DNA of 64,000 nucleotides from Collinsella aerofaciens (GCF_018785245.1 NZ_WQPL01000015.1:1-64000), one strand, 5' to 3'. Shown: positions 1 through 8,543, numbered from the stretch's first letter. The notes: generated by a model not told the origin, from the sequence alone. Numbers and translations: made by a program.

Positions 1-571
1 CGGCCTAGGATATCAACTGATTCCGGATATCGGACACAGGGGCCGCAAGGGCCCTTACACCAACTTTCTCGACACTACCCGTCCTGGCCGACCGTGACCG
101 CAACATGTTGGTCAAGCATAATCTTTTGGATTCTTTTGGCGTGAGCGGCTTGGTTTTGGTAGGATTTGTCAGCGGCTTGACTAAGGGGGTTTTATAACTG
201 CCATGCAGGTAGCCGTGTTGGTAACGTTTTACCGACTTCCCAAGAACCCCTCATTTTTAATGCGTCTGCAAAATGACTAATTGCTTTGACCTGCTGAAAC
301 ACTATATGTTGTGTTTGACCTAAAAAAAGAATACAGGATATAGATGCCTCTTTGTCGTATGATAGATGGCGGACAGAGAACGAGAACCTTATTCGCCCCA
401 TTTGGACACGTCTTTGAGCCGCTTGATCGGCCGCGAGGATTGTCCGCATGAGGACTTATGGTTTATCGAGAACACAGATTGCGCGACGGCGCCGCAAGAC
501 AGGGGCAAGCCCTGCCGGGTATCGTTTGGCTCTGAAGCGCGATGAGGCTACGATGCGAAAGAGGCAAGAGG
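1..571. other. Non-coding region and long leader upstream of nrdD
   Basis: I see no credible gene here. An open frame on the minus strand at 192-449 has no ribosome binding site and no recognisable protein character. The region holds the nrdD promoter with two NrdR-like boxes at 299-348. If transcription starts near 351, the nrdD leader is about 220 nt long. The leader contains a short hairpin, CAGGG/CCCTG, near 510-525. I did not recognise a known riboswitch in it. Confidence 0.6.
299..348 (+). promoter_or_regulatory. nrdD promoter with paired NrdR-like boxes
   Basis: The sequence ACACTATATGTTGTGT (299-314) fits the 16-bp palindromic NrdR box very well. A second, weaker copy, ACAGGATATAGATGCC, lies at 333-348. 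A sigma-70-type promoter is interleaved: -35 TTGACC at 315-320, an 18-nt spacer, and -10 TATAGA at 339-344 inside the second box. Known biology: NrdR is an ATP/dATP-sensing repressor that binds paired boxes in RNR promoters. The 34-bp centre-to-centre distance is slightly longer than the usual three helical turns, so the second box is less certain than the first. Confidence 0.75.
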
Positions 572-2794
572 ATGAAGATCATCAAGCGCAGCGGCACCGA
601 GGTTGTCTTTGACATCGATAAGATCGTCAATGCCATCCGTGCCGCAAACTTGGAGGTCGAGGAGAGCTCTCGTCTTACCGACCGCCAGGTGGTTTACGCG
701 GCGCAAAACGTCGCCGAGGCATGCGAGAACGCGGGCCACACTGTTTCGGTCGAGGAGATTCAGGATTTGGTCGAGGACGAGATCATGCGTCTCGACTGCT
801 ACGAGGTTGCCCGCCACTACATCATCTATCGCTATGTTCAGAGCCTGAAGCGCCAGAAGAACACGACCGATGACAAGATCCTGTCGCTGATCGAGTGCAA
901 TAACGAAGAGGTCAAGCAGGAGAACTCCAACAAGAACCCGACCGTCAATTCCGTTCAGCGTGACTACATGGCCGGCGAGATCTCCAAGGACCTGACTCAG
1001 CGTGTGCTGCTGCCTCAAGAGATCGTGGATGCCCATAATGAGGGCCTGATCCATTTCCACGATTCGGATTACTTTGCCCAGCACATGCATAACTGCGACC
1101 TGGTGAACCTGGAGGATATGCTCCAGAACGGTACTGTTATTTCGGGCACGCTGATCGAGAAGCCGCACAGCTTCTCGACTGCCTGCAACATCGCGACGCA
1201 GATCATCGCTCAGGTTGCTTCCTCCCAGTACGGTGGCCAGTCGATTTCGCTGACCCATCTTGCCCCCTTTGTTGAGGTGAGCCGTCAAAAGATTCGCGGC
1301 GAGGTCGCCCGCGAGCTCGAGGAGCTCGGCGTTTCCGCATCTCCCGAAAAGGTCCGCGAGGTTGTTGAGGACCGCCTGCGTGACGAGATCCGTCGCGGCG
1401 TTCAGACGATTCAGTATCAGGTCGTGACCCTTATGACCACCAATGGCCAGGCGCCGTTCGTGACGGTCTTTATGTATCTCAATGAGGCCCGTACGCCCCA
1501 GGAGAAGCATGACCTTGCCATGATCGTGGAGGAGACGCTTCGTCAGCGCTATGAGGGCGTTAAGAACGAAGCCGGCGTGTGGATCACCCCGGCGTTCCCC
1601 AAGCTCATCTACGTGCTCGAGGACGATAACGTTCACGAGGATTCCCCGTACTTCTACCTGACTCAGCTGGCTGCGAAGTGCACCGCCAAGCGCATGGTGC
1701 CCGACTACATCTCCGAGAAGAAGATGCGCGAGCTCAAGCTGTCGAAGGGCGAGACCGCGGGCAACGGCGACTGCTATACCTGCATGGGTTGCCGCAGCTT
1801 CCTGACGCCCGACCGCTCCGGTAACGGATTTAACAACGTGGCCAACGCGCTGAACTATGACCCGAACAAGCCCAAGTACTACGGTCGCTTTAACCAGGGC
1901 GTTGTGACCATCAACCTGCCCGATGTCGCGCTGAGCTCGCATCAGGACATGGATAAGTTCTGGAAGATCTTCGACGAGCGCCTTGAGCTGTGCCACCGCG
2001 CCCTGCTGTGCCGTCATGAGCGTCTGATGGGTACGCTTTCGGATGCCGCACCGATTCTTTGGCAGTACGGTGCCCTCGCCCGCCTGAAGAAGGGCGAGAC
2101 GATCGACAAGTTGCTCGTGGGCGGTTACTCCACCATTAGTCTGGGTTATGCCGGCCTGTATGAGTGCGTTAAGTACATGACGGGCCACAGCCACACCGAG
2201 AAGGAGGGCACGCCCTTTGCCATGGCCGTCATGCAGCGCATGAACGACAAGTGCGCGGAGTGGAAGGCCGAAAGCGATATTGACTTCTCGCTGTACGGTA
2301 CCCCGCTTGAGTCGACGACCTACAAGTTCGCCAAGTGCCTGCAGCGTCGTTTTGGCATCATCCCGGGCGTGACGGACAAGGGCTACATCACCAACAGCTA
2401 CCACGTCCACGTGTCCGAGGAGATCGACGCATTCGACAAGCTCAAGTTCGAGGGTATGTTCCAGCAGCTTTCGCCGGGCGGTGCCATCTCCTACGTCGAG
2501 GTTCCCAACATGCAGGACAACCTCAAGGCTGTCATTCGCGTGATGCAGTACATCTACGACAACATCATGTACGCCGAGCTCAACACCAAGAGCGATTATT
2601 GCCAGGTGTGCGGTTACGACGGCGAGATCAAGATTGTCGAGGATGACGGCAAGCTGGTGTGGGAGTGCCCCAATTGCGGCAATCGTGACCAGGAGAAGAT
2701 GAACGTCGCCCGTCGCACGTGCGGTTACATCGGTACCCAGTTCTGGAACCAGGGTCGAACCGAGGAGATCCGCGACCGCGTGCTGCATCTCTAA
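572..2794 (+). CDS. nrdD: Anaerobic (class III) ribonucleoside-triphosphate reductase
   Basis: Reduces ribonucleoside triphosphates to deoxyribonucleotides without oxygen, using a glycyl radical installed by NrdG. The 740-residue protein has an N-terminal ATP-cone (starting MKIIKRSGTEVVFD), the central catalytic barrel, and a C-terminal zinc site made of CQVC and CPNC pairs. It ends with the glycyl-radical motif RRTCGYIG, the radical glycine being about residue 718. The ATG at 572 is preferred over the in-frame ATG at 542 because it follows the purine-rich GAGGCAAGAGG and gives the usual start of the ATP-cone. nrdG follows about 430 bp downstream after two palindromic elements. Regulation by NrdR is indicated by the upstream boxes. 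Confidence 0.97.
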   Translation: MKIIKRSGTEVVFDIDKIVNAIRAANLEVEESSRLTDRQVVYAAQNVAEACENAGHTVSVEEIQDLVEDEIMRLDCYEVARHYIIYRYVQSLKRQKNTTDDKILSLIECNNEEVKQENSNKNPTVNSVQRDYMAGEISKDLTQRVLLPQEIVDAHNEGLIHFHDSDYFAQHMHNCDLVNLEDMLQNGTVISGTLIEKPHSFSTACNIATQIIAQVASSQYGGQSISLTHLAPFVEVSRQKIRGEVARELEELGVSASPEKVREVVEDRLRDEIRRGVQTIQYQVVTLMTTNGQAPFVTVFMYLNEARTPQEKHDLAMIVEETLRQRYEGVKNEAGVWITPAFPKLIYVLEDDNVHEDSPYFYLTQLAAKCTAKRMVPDYISEKKMRELKLSKGETAGNGDCYTCMGCRSFLTPDRSGNGFNNVANALNYDPNKPKYYGRFNQGVVTINLPDVALSSHQDMDKFWKIFDERLELCHRALLCRHERLMGTLSDAAPILWQYGALARLKKGETIDKLLVGGYSTISLGYAGLYECVKYMTGHSHTEKEGTPFAMAVMQRMNDKCAEWKAESDIDFSLYGTPLESTTYKFAKCLQRRFGIIPGVTDKGYITNSYHVHVSEEIDAFDKLKFEGMFQQLSPGGAISYVEVPNMQDNLKAVIRVMQYIYDNIMYAELNTKSDYCQVCGYDGEIKIVEDDGKLVWECPNCGNRDQEKMNVARRTCGYIGTQFWNQGRTEEIRDRVLHL

Positions 2795-2808
2795 TAACCG
2801 CTCCGGGG

Positions 2809-2943
2809 CTGAACCGAGAGGGCCGCTTGGGCATTTGCTCGCTATTTCGGACAGTCCTGCGCAAGACGAAGGCCACATTAAGTGGCCTTCTTTGCGTGCG
2901 GAACTCATATCGAGCAAAAGCCCAAGCGGCCCTCTCGGTTCAG
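2809..2943. repeat. Nested palindromic element downstream of nrdD
   Basis: Two 37-nt arms (2809-2845 and 2907-2943) are complementary with two mismatches. They enclose a second hairpin, GAAGGCCAC/GTGGCCTTC (2868-2876 and 2882-2890), so the whole 135 nt can form a nested cruciform or a long RNA hairpin. The inner stem is followed by only three T residues, so it is a weak terminator at best. The outer arms are far longer than a terminator needs. It may be a member of an interspersed palindromic repeat family; only one copy is in this window. Confidence 0.7.
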
Positions 2944-3123
2944 CTAGGTTGACGTTTCTGAGATGCAGCGCGTGGCCTGCTCACACCTCGAAGTTCTTAG
3001 CGGAAATAATTCGAGCTGCAGCTGTGATTTACTTGTGATGGCAGTTGAGCCACAACCCAGTTTTTATTGGACCTCGAACCCTATACTCGATGTTCGCTTC
3101 GTTCATTGAGTTACCCTTTGCAT

Positions 3124-3207
3124 GAGGCCGGGACATATCGTCCCGCCCGCAGTTTCGCAGGCCGAAGGCCGAGAATGTTTGAGGACGGGATGATATGTCC
3201 CGGCCTC
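3124..3207. repeat. 22-bp inverted repeat in the nrdG leader
   Basis: Arms at 3124-3145 and 3186-3207 (GAGGCCGGGACATATC... and its complement) pair over 22 bp with one G-T pair. The loop holds a small AGGCC/GGCC hairpin. The element ends 15 bp before the nrdG start codon and just before its ribosome binding site, so it lies in the nrdG leader. It has no T-tract. It could attenuate, stabilise or translationally regulate nrdG; the sequence does not say which. Confidence 0.65.
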
Positions 3208-3222
3208 CCGGGAGAGTTACCT

Positions 3223-3804
3223 ATGAACTACGCGAACATTAAGTATTTCGACATTGCTGATGGGGAAGGCGTTCGTACTTCTCTGTTTGTGAGCGGGTGC
3301 CGTCGCGGGTGCAAGAATTGCTTTAACTCCGTCGCGTGGGACTTTGCTGCGGGCGAGCCGTTCGATCGCGCCGTCGAGGACAAAATTATCGAGAGTCTCG
3401 ATCATCCCTTTATCGATGGCCTGACGATTCTGGGTGGCGAGCCCATGGAGCCCGAGAATCAGGCGGGGCTTGTTGACTTTATCGAACGCGTGCGTGCGGC
3501 CTATCCCGCGGGGTCGGGCAAGACCATTTGGTGCTTTACCGGCGACGTGCTCGAGGAGCTTATGCCGGGTGGTCGTCACCATACCGAGGCGACGGACCGT
3601 ATCCTTGCCTGCCTCGATATGTTGGTGGATGGCCCGTTTGTTCAGGATCTGTACGATATCTCATTGCGTTTTAGGGGCTCGAGTAACCAGCGTGTGATCG
3701 ATATGAACGCCACGCGCGCCCGTGCTGTGCGCGAGGGCGTTGCGCTTTGCGACGCTGTGGAGCTTTGGCGGGACGATCCGGTCTATTCGACCCATACTAT
3801 GTAG
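3223..3804 (+). CDS. nrdG: Anaerobic RNR-activating protein (radical SAM)
   Basis: Radical SAM enzyme that generates the glycyl radical on NrdD. The 193-residue protein begins MNYANIKYFDIADGEGVRTS and carries the 4Fe-4S motif CRRGCKNC (CxxxCxxC) near residues 26-33, followed by a typical LGGEPM glycine-rich segment. The ATG at 3223 is chosen because GGGAGAG lies just upstream and homologues start at this point; the upstream in-frame extension runs through a palindromic element and is not protein-like. It is probably co-regulated with nrdD, although the long palindromes between the two genes could uncouple them. Confidence 0.95.
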   Translation: MNYANIKYFDIADGEGVRTSLFVSGCRRGCKNCFNSVAWDFAAGEPFDRAVEDKIIESLDHPFIDGLTILGGEPMEPENQAGLVDFIERVRAAYPAGSGKTIWCFTGDVLEELMPGGRHHTEATDRILACLDMLVDGPFVQDLYDISLRFRGSSNQRVIDMNATRARAVREGVALCDAVELWRDDPVYSTHTM

Positions 3805-3870
3805 CTTGTGGCCGATGCCAAAGGGCGTGGTACCATAGCGCGAACGCAAAATCGGAAAAGTGAGGCCCAG

Positions 3871-4428
3871 ATGGTCGATCAGGAAAAAGTCGAGGCCGCC
3901 ATTAAGCTGTTGCTTGAGGGCATAGGCGAGGACCCAACTCGTGAGGGCCTGCTGGAGACCCCGGCGCGCGTTGCCCGTATGTATGGTGAGATCGCCGGTG
4001 GTATGGACCAGAGTGCCGAGGAGCACCTGTCCAAAACCTTTGCCGTCGCTTCGAACGATTTGGTTATCGAGCGCGACATCACGTTTTACTCGCTGTGCGA
4101 GCATCATCTGCTGCCGTTTTACGGCAAGGCTGCCATTGGCTATATCCCCAACGGCCGTGTCGCAGGGCTTTCCAAGCTCGCCCGCACGGTTGAGGTTTAT
4201 GCCCGCCGTCTACAGCTGCAGGAGCAGCTGTGTGCGCAGGTTGCCGACGCTCTCATGAATTATCTCGCTCCCCAGGGAGCGATTGTGCTCATGGAAGCCG
4301 AGCATATGTGTATGACCATGCGCGGCGTGCAAAAGCCTGGCACCAAGACCGTGACGCTCGCTCGCCGCGGCGTCTTTGAGACCGATCCCGCGCTCGAGGA
4401 GCGTTTCTTTAGGATGCTGGGACGCTAA
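3871..4428 (+). CDS. folE: GTP cyclohydrolase I
   Basis: Converts GTP to 7,8-dihydroneopterin triphosphate, the first step of folate synthesis. The 185-residue length fits the family. Visible motifs are [10 protein letters not shown] (zinc-binding Cys and catalytic/zinc His) and [12 protein letters not shown] (second zinc Cys). The start [15 protein letters not shown] at 3871 follows GTGAGG and matches family N-termini; the 21 upstream in-frame codons look non-coding. It is the first gene of a folate group: folE, an HD hydrolase 2 bp later, then folB. Confidence 0.96.
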   Translation: MVDQEKVEAAIKLLLEGIGEDPTREGLLETPARVARMYGEIAGGMDQSAEEHLSKTFAVASNDLVIERDITFYSLCEHHLLPFYGKAAIGYIPNGRVAGLSKLARTVEVYARRLQLQEQLCAQVADALMNYLAPQGAIVLMEAEHMCMTMRGVQKPGTKTVTLARRGVFETDPALEERFFRMLGR

Positions 4429-4430
4429 CT

Positions 4431-5012
4431 ATGAGAGTCGTCAACGACTTTGCATCGAAGACCGATGAGGGGACGTCGCGTCGCGGCTTTATGGCTTCGG
4501 GCTTGGCCCCCTTTGGTGCCATGCCTCGCATTGATTACATTTGTGCCAACGGGCTGTTCCGGCGGCATCTGGGCAACATTGCGCAGTTGGAATCGGGGCG
4601 CATCTTCTGCCGCCACGGTATTGACCATCTGCTCGATGTCTCTCGCATTATGTGGATCAAGAATCTCGAGGAGCAGCTCGAATTTGACCGCGAGGTCATC
4701 TACGCCACGGCACTTCTTCACGATATCGGCAAAGATGAACAGTATGAATCGGGTATATCCCATGATGTTGCAAGCGAACGCGTCGCTGATGCGATTCTCG
4801 GCGGCATGTCCGATGACGTGGCGTTTGAGCCGGCCGATGCCGCAGCCATTAAGACGGCCATTCTGGGCCATCGAAAGCTGCGCGTGAACAGCCAACCGCT
4901 TGAGCGTCTGCTCTATGCAGCCGACAAAGCGTCGCGCGCCTGCTTTGCATGCCCCGCGCGCAATGCTTGCAACTGGAGCGATGATAAAAAGAACCTGTCG
5001 ATTCGCGTGTAG
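4431..5012 (+). CDS. HD-domain phosphohydrolase in the folate cluster
   Basis: A 193-residue HD-superfamily protein. The metal-binding pattern is visible: H..HLLDV (about residues 62-67), HDIGKD (about 97-102) and a later HRK. The family hydrolyses phosphate esters or nucleotides; the exact substrate is unknown. It starts two bases after the folE stop, so it is translationally linked to folE, and folB follows. A role in dephosphorylating a pterin intermediate is therefore possible, but that is inference from position only. The C-terminus carries three cysteines (CFACPARNAC) that could bind a metal. Confidence 0.8.
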   Translation: MRVVNDFASKTDEGTSRRGFMASGLAPFGAMPRIDYICANGLFRRHLGNIAQLESGRIFCRHGIDHLLDVSRIMWIKNLEEQLEFDREVIYATALLHDIGKDEQYESGISHDVASERVADAILGGMSDDVAFEPADAAAIKTAILGHRKLRVNSQPLERLLYAADKASRACFACPARNACNWSDDKKNLSIRV

Positions 5013-5055
5013 TTAGTTTGCGCGGTCGGGGTTCTAAACGAAGGAGACGATCGCG

Positions 5056-5541
5056 ATGAGCAACAAGAAACTGCCCGAGAATGCAACCAAGACTGAAGGC
5101 GCCGAGCTCGCCCGCCGTGGAAGGGGCGAAATATCCACCGCAACGGCGGTGCCCCACGTGAGCTATGACGACCTTCGCCATGCCGACCGCATCACCGTTG
5201 AAGGTCTTGAGGTTTTTGCTAACCATGGCGTGTATCCCGAAGAGAACGCGCTGGGCCAGAAGTTCATCGTGTCCTTGGTACTCTATGCCAACCTGCGTGC
5301 AGCGGGGGAGCACGATAACCTGGACGCCTCGATTGACTATGGCTCGGTGTGCCACGATGTCGATGGCTATCTGCGTGAGCATACGTTTAAGCTCATCGAG
5401 GCTGCAGCTGAGGGTGTGGCCTCGATGCTGCTGCGTCGTTACCCCTTGCTGCTTGGCGTGCGCGTTAAGCTCGATAAGCCTTGGGCGCCCGTCGGTCTTC
5501 CCCTGGCAAGCTGCGGTGTCGAGATCGAGCGCGTGCGCTAA
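5056..5541 (+). CDS. folB: Dihydroneopterin aldolase
   Basis: Converts dihydroneopterin to 6-hydroxymethyl-dihydropterin in folate synthesis. The FolB fold begins around residue 42 (DRITVEGLEVFANHGVYPEE) and contains the conserved NHGVYPEE, DNLDASIDYG and KLDKPWAP segments. It has an unusual hydrophilic N-terminal extension of about 40 residues (161 in total; the family is usually about 120). The start at 5056 is supported by the strong GAAGGAG site upstream. No folK or folP is present in this window. The gene is convergent with the next one, with only 6 bp between stops. Confidence 0.9.
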   Translation: MSNKKLPENATKTEGAELARRGRGEISTATAVPHVSYDDLRHADRITVEGLEVFANHGVYPEENALGQKFIVSLVLYANLRAAGEHDNLDASIDYGSVCHDVDGYLREHTFKLIEAAAEGVASMLLRRYPLLLGVRVKLDKPWAPVGLPLASCGVEIERVR

Positions 5542-5547
5542 CCGGTT

Positions 5548-6324
5548 CTAATATGTCTCTATGGGTGGCTGCTTGAGCCGCTGGGACAGTGCTCTATTGT
5601 TGGGGCAGTACGTGTCGAGCAGGGCGTGAAACCGCTGATTGTGGCTTGGCTCGAGCAAGTGGACGAGCTCGTGGGCGACAACCATGTCAAGGCACTCGAC
5701 GGGGTAGGCAGCAAGTTCTCGTGCGATGCGAATGGCGCCGGTTTTGGGCGTGCATGATCCCCAGCGCGTTTTCATGCTGCGCACGGAAACGCGGGAAACG
5801 GCGACACCCATTGCGATTTCGTATGCGTGCACCATATACCGCAGCGCCGATGTGACTTCGGACGTATAGAGCTGGTCAATATGGGCTTGGATCTCACTGG
5901 GCGTTAAGCCGTCGAGGGGCGCGTTCCACTTGGCCTGCGGACGTTCGTCTGGCTCGTCGGTACCCATAAAGCTTGCGAAGGTGGCCTGCTTGGGCCGCGG
6001 CGCGGGTGATGCAAAGTTGTGATCGAGTGCGTCCTGTACCGTGATGGGCTTGCCCCAAAGTGCAATGACGGACGAGGTGCTGAGCGGCTCTCGCGCCGTC
6101 GCCTGATGTTGCTCGCGCTTGGCAAGTCGGCTGACAATCCAGGTGCTGTTGCGCTTCACAAATGCCTCGATGCGCTCGCGGCTGGCGCCGAGCGGTGCGC
6201 TGGCGTGGACCTCACCGCTTGATGTGACGCGTAGGTTGAAGTTTTTGACGCGCTTTTTGGTAACGACGACGGAGATGGGCGTCCCATCCGGTCGGGATAT
6301 GGAAATCGTAAATTGCTGCGTCAA
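5548..6324 (-). CDS. YgjP-like zinc metallopeptidase (M48-type fold)
   Basis: Predicted cytoplasmic zinc metallopeptidase of the YgjP/DUF45 group. The HELVH motif (VVAHELVHLLEPSHNQRF) gives the two zinc histidines, with the third ligand nearby. SVRSMKTRWGSC just upstream of it is the family signature. I chose the TTG at 6324, which follows GAAGGA with good spacing. An ATG at 6387 is also in frame but would read through a strong hairpin (6347-6382) belonging to the intergenic region. Physiological substrates of this family are not well known. Confidence 0.85.
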   Translation of the reverse strand: MTQQFTISISRPDGTPISVVVTKKRVKNFNLRVTSSGEVHASAPLGASRERIEAFVKRNSTWIVSRLAKREQHQATAREPLSTSSVIALWGKPITVQDALDHNFASPAPRPKQATFASFMGTDEPDERPQAKWNAPLDGLTPSEIQAHIDQLYTSEVTSALRYMVHAYEIAMGVAVSRVSVRSMKTRWGSCTPKTGAIRIARELAAYPVECLDMVVAHELVHLLEPSHNQRFHALLDTYCPNNRALSQRLKQPPIETY

Positions 6325-6346
6325 AAGCGGTCCTTCAGATTGGGGA

Positions 6347-6382
6347 CGGGCCGGCATGTCGACCGTTCGGCATGCCGGCCCG
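6347..6382 (-). terminator. Hairpin after the M19 dipeptidase gene
   Basis: A 12-bp perfect stem, CGGGCCGGCATG/CATGCCGGCCCG, closes a 12-nt loop that can form a further three pairs. It lies 17 bp after the dipeptidase stop codon on the minus strand and before the TTG start of the metallopeptidase. There is no T-tract, so termination is not certain; it may only separate the two genes. Confidence 0.5.
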
Positions 6383-6398
6383 CTCAAGGGATGTGAAA

Positions 6399-7412
6399 TT
6401 AATAACGCTCAAAGAAGGCAAGCGCGTTGTCGCTACAGAGCTTCTGCATCACGGTCTTGCCAAAATGCTTGGAAAGCATGTTCTGGAACTCGGGCATCAT
6501 GCTGGCATCGGAGAGGAAAGCGGGCACCGTGGCACCGTCCCAGTCGCCGCCGAGCGCGATGACGTCCTCGCCGCCCAGGTCGAGCCAGTGCTCGATATGT
6601 GCCGCCAGCTGGTCGAAGGTGACGTCTGCGGCGGTCTTGTCGGTTGCGTCGTTGGATAGGAACTCGCTGCAGTAGTTGAGGCCGACGATGCCGCCCATGT
6701 CGCGAATGGTGCGGAACTGGTCGTCGGTGAGGTTGCGCTTGACGCCGCAAACCGCACGGGAGTTGGAATGGCTGGCGACGAAGGGGCGCGTGGCGTGGGC
6801 GACAACCTCGTCAAAGCACTCATCGTTGAGGTGGGAGACGTCGAGTACCATGCCGGCGTGCTCCATCTGCGTAAGTGCCTCGATGCCGGCGGCGGTGAGG
6901 CCGGCGTGGGTATCGTGTCCGCTCGCGAGCGGTCCCTGCGCGTTCCAGCTGAGTGACGACATAAGCACGCCCAAGCTCTTGAGCACCTCGATCAGTGTGG
7001 GGTCCTCGGCAAAGAACGTGGCGTTTTCGATGGTGTGGATGCAAGCGACCTTACCGTCCTTGAGCGCGGGGCGAATGTCTGCGGCGCTGCGTACGTTGAC
7101 CATGCGGTCGTGGTTGAGCATTGCCTGGCCGCTCATATGCGCCATGATTTGCGCCTGGAAGCGCGCGGCGTGGGCGGTGGGAATCTCGTCGGGGACAAAC
7201 GTGGCGAAGCACTGTGCCCACGGCGTGTTGCCGATCTTTGCGAGCGAGATGGCGCAGGCGTTGCCCTCGATGAGGTCGAAATCTTGCGGATGCGTTTCGT
7301 CGCCGGGGAAATAACCGTCGGTGCCGGCGGTAAAGCGCAGGTCGAGATCGAGCGTGGCCCAGCCGATTCGGTCGGCGGTGTCGCAGTGTAGGTCAAATAC
7401 GGGATATGCCAT
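6399..7412 (-). CDS. Membrane-dipeptidase family (M19) peptidase
   Basis: Zinc dipeptidase of the renal dipeptidase family, 337 residues. The metal ligands are visible in DLHCDTADRIG near the N-terminus (HxD), in a glutamate of the HTIENAT region, and in the histidines of VSHLNDE and ASHSNSRAV. The C-terminal part carries the expected GGDWDG. There is no signal peptide, so it is likely cytoplasmic despite the family name. The start MAYPVFDLH at 7412 follows CGGAGGAACC. It probably hydrolyses dipeptides, D-amino-acid containing ones included, as known for the family. Confidence 0.92.
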   Translation of the reverse strand: MAYPVFDLHCDTADRIGWATLDLDLRFTAGTDGYFPGDETHPQDFDLIEGNACAISLAKIGNTPWAQCFATFVPDEIPTAHAARFQAQIMAHMSGQAMLNHDRMVNVRSAADIRPALKDGKVACIHTIENATFFAEDPTLIEVLKSLGVLMSSLSWNAQGPLASGHDTHAGLTAAGIEALTQMEHAGMVLDVSHLNDECFDEVVAHATRPFVASHSNSRAVCGVKRNLTDDQFRTIRDMGGIVGLNYCSEFLSNDATDKTAADVTFDQLAAHIEHWLDLGGEDVIALGGDWDGATVPAFLSDASMMPEFQNMLSKHFGKTVMQKLCSDNALAFFERY

Positions 7413-7532
7413 GGTTCCTCCGGTTGCAGCGTTTCTTTGCAAACTGTCATTGAATTGTATGACTAGGGTATAGTTAGCGCCATATGTTCACGGCGGCCTG
7501 CGTTGTGCGCCGCCCTTATCACGGAGGTTACC

Positions 7533-7961
7533 ATGTCCAACCAGGGCAAGAAGGTCAAGACCCATTATCGCGGCACGCTCGACGACGGCACGCAGTTCGA
7601 TAGCTCCTACGATCGCGGCGAGCCGCTGGAGTTCACCTGCGGCGCCGGTCAGATGATCAGGGGCTTCGACGCCGCTGTTGTCGACATGCAGGTGGGCGAG
7701 AAGAAGACCGTGCACATCCCGGCTGCCGATGCCTACGGCGAGCACAATCCCGAGATGGTTATTACCTTCCCGGCCGAGCAGGTTCCCAACATCGAGCAGA
7801 TCGAGAAGGGCATGAAGCTCTTCCTGTCCACGCCGAGCGGTATGCCCGTCCCCGCCGTCGTCATTGACGTGACGCCCGAGGCTGTGACGCTCGACGCCAA
7901 CCACGAGCTGGCCGGCAAGGACCTCAACTTTGATATCGAGCTCGTCGAGGTCGAGGGTTAG
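7533..7961 (+). CDS. SlyD-like FKBP peptidyl-prolyl isomerase
   Basis: A 142-residue FKBP-type cis-trans prolyl isomerase with the SlyD arrangement: FKBP half (VKTHYRGTLDDGTQFDSS), an inserted flap domain (PAADAYGEHNPEMVITFP through VDVTPEA) and the returning strand (LNFDIELVEVE). In Escherichia coli SlyD is also a nickel metallochaperone, but its histidine-rich tail is absent here. The start at 7533 follows CGGAGGTTACC. The next gene, three bases after the stop, is UreE-like, another nickel-binding family, so the pair may act in nickel handling. Confidence 0.92.
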   Translation: MSNQGKKVKTHYRGTLDDGTQFDSSYDRGEPLEFTCGAGQMIRGFDAAVVDMQVGEKKTVHIPAADAYGEHNPEMVITFPAEQVPNIEQIEKGMKLFLSTPSGMPVPAVVIDVTPEAVTLDANHELAGKDLNFDIELVEVEG

Positions 7962-7964
7962 AGT

Positions 7965-8543
7965 ATGCCTGAACGCTTGGTTTCGACGACATGCTTGGGA
8001 AATCTCAACGATCCGTCCTATGAACTCCTGCTTCGCCGGGAGCTGGGCGGTGTCTTTGAGGTCGATGAGCTGCTGCTCGATTGGGACCAGGCCGATGTAT
8101 GTGCGTTTGTGGGCGCGACGGAGCTGGGGCGCACGGTCGATGTTCGGCTGGATACTGCCGACGGCGGTCGTCTTGTCGATGGCGACGTGCTCGCCATCGA
8201 CCGTTCGGGCGTGGTGCCCGTGGCGGTTGTCGTGCGCCTGCGCAGCGCCGAGGTTTATTTGGTCGAAGTCGACCGCATGGATCCGATTGCACTCGCGCAT
8301 GCGTGCTGGGAGATCGGCAACATGCATGCGCCGCTCTTCCGAGGCGACTCGGACGAGCATACCGTGCGCATGTATACGCCGGTGCAGCCTGTTTTGGGCC
8401 GCATGCTCCGGGGTGTCGAGGGTGTTCGGCTCTCAGTGGTCACGCGCGAGCTCGATGCCAGCCGGCGCTTTGCGTCGAGTGCGGCGGAGGTCGTCGTGAG
8501 CATGGCTCCGGACTTTACCATCGTAAAAAAGACGCGCGGCTAA
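7965..8543 (+). CDS. ureE: UreE-like nickel-binding accessory protein
   Basis: A 192-residue protein resembling the urease accessory protein UreE. The N-terminal beta domain (residues about 1-75) is followed by the ferredoxin-like metal domain with AHACWEIGNMHAPLF, matching the family's A.xxGNxHxP motif (about residues 104-118). UreE delivers nickel to urease. No urease structural or other accessory genes are in this window. It is translationally coupled to the SlyD-like gene, three bases upstream. It may serve a urease encoded elsewhere or another nickel enzyme; that is inference. Confidence 0.75.
   Translation: MPERLVSTTCLGNLNDPSYELLLRRELGGVFEVDELLLDWDQADVCAFVGATELGRTVDVRLDTADGGRLVDGDVLAIDRSGVVPVAVVVRLRSAEVYLVEVDRMDPIALAHACWEIGNMHAPLFRGDSDEHTVRMYTPVQPVLGRMLRGVEGVRLSVVTRELDASRRFASSAAEVVVSMAPDFTIVKKTRG

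Noticed and set aside
192-449. 85-codon minus-strand frame upstream of nrdD
   Set aside because: No ribosome binding site, overlaps the NrdR boxes and promoter, no protein-like pattern.
548-2917. Long open frame (about 790 codons) on the minus strand across nrdD
   Set aside because: It is the mirror of a GC-rich coding strand. nrdD on the plus strand has clear catalytic motifs, and the mirror protein has none.
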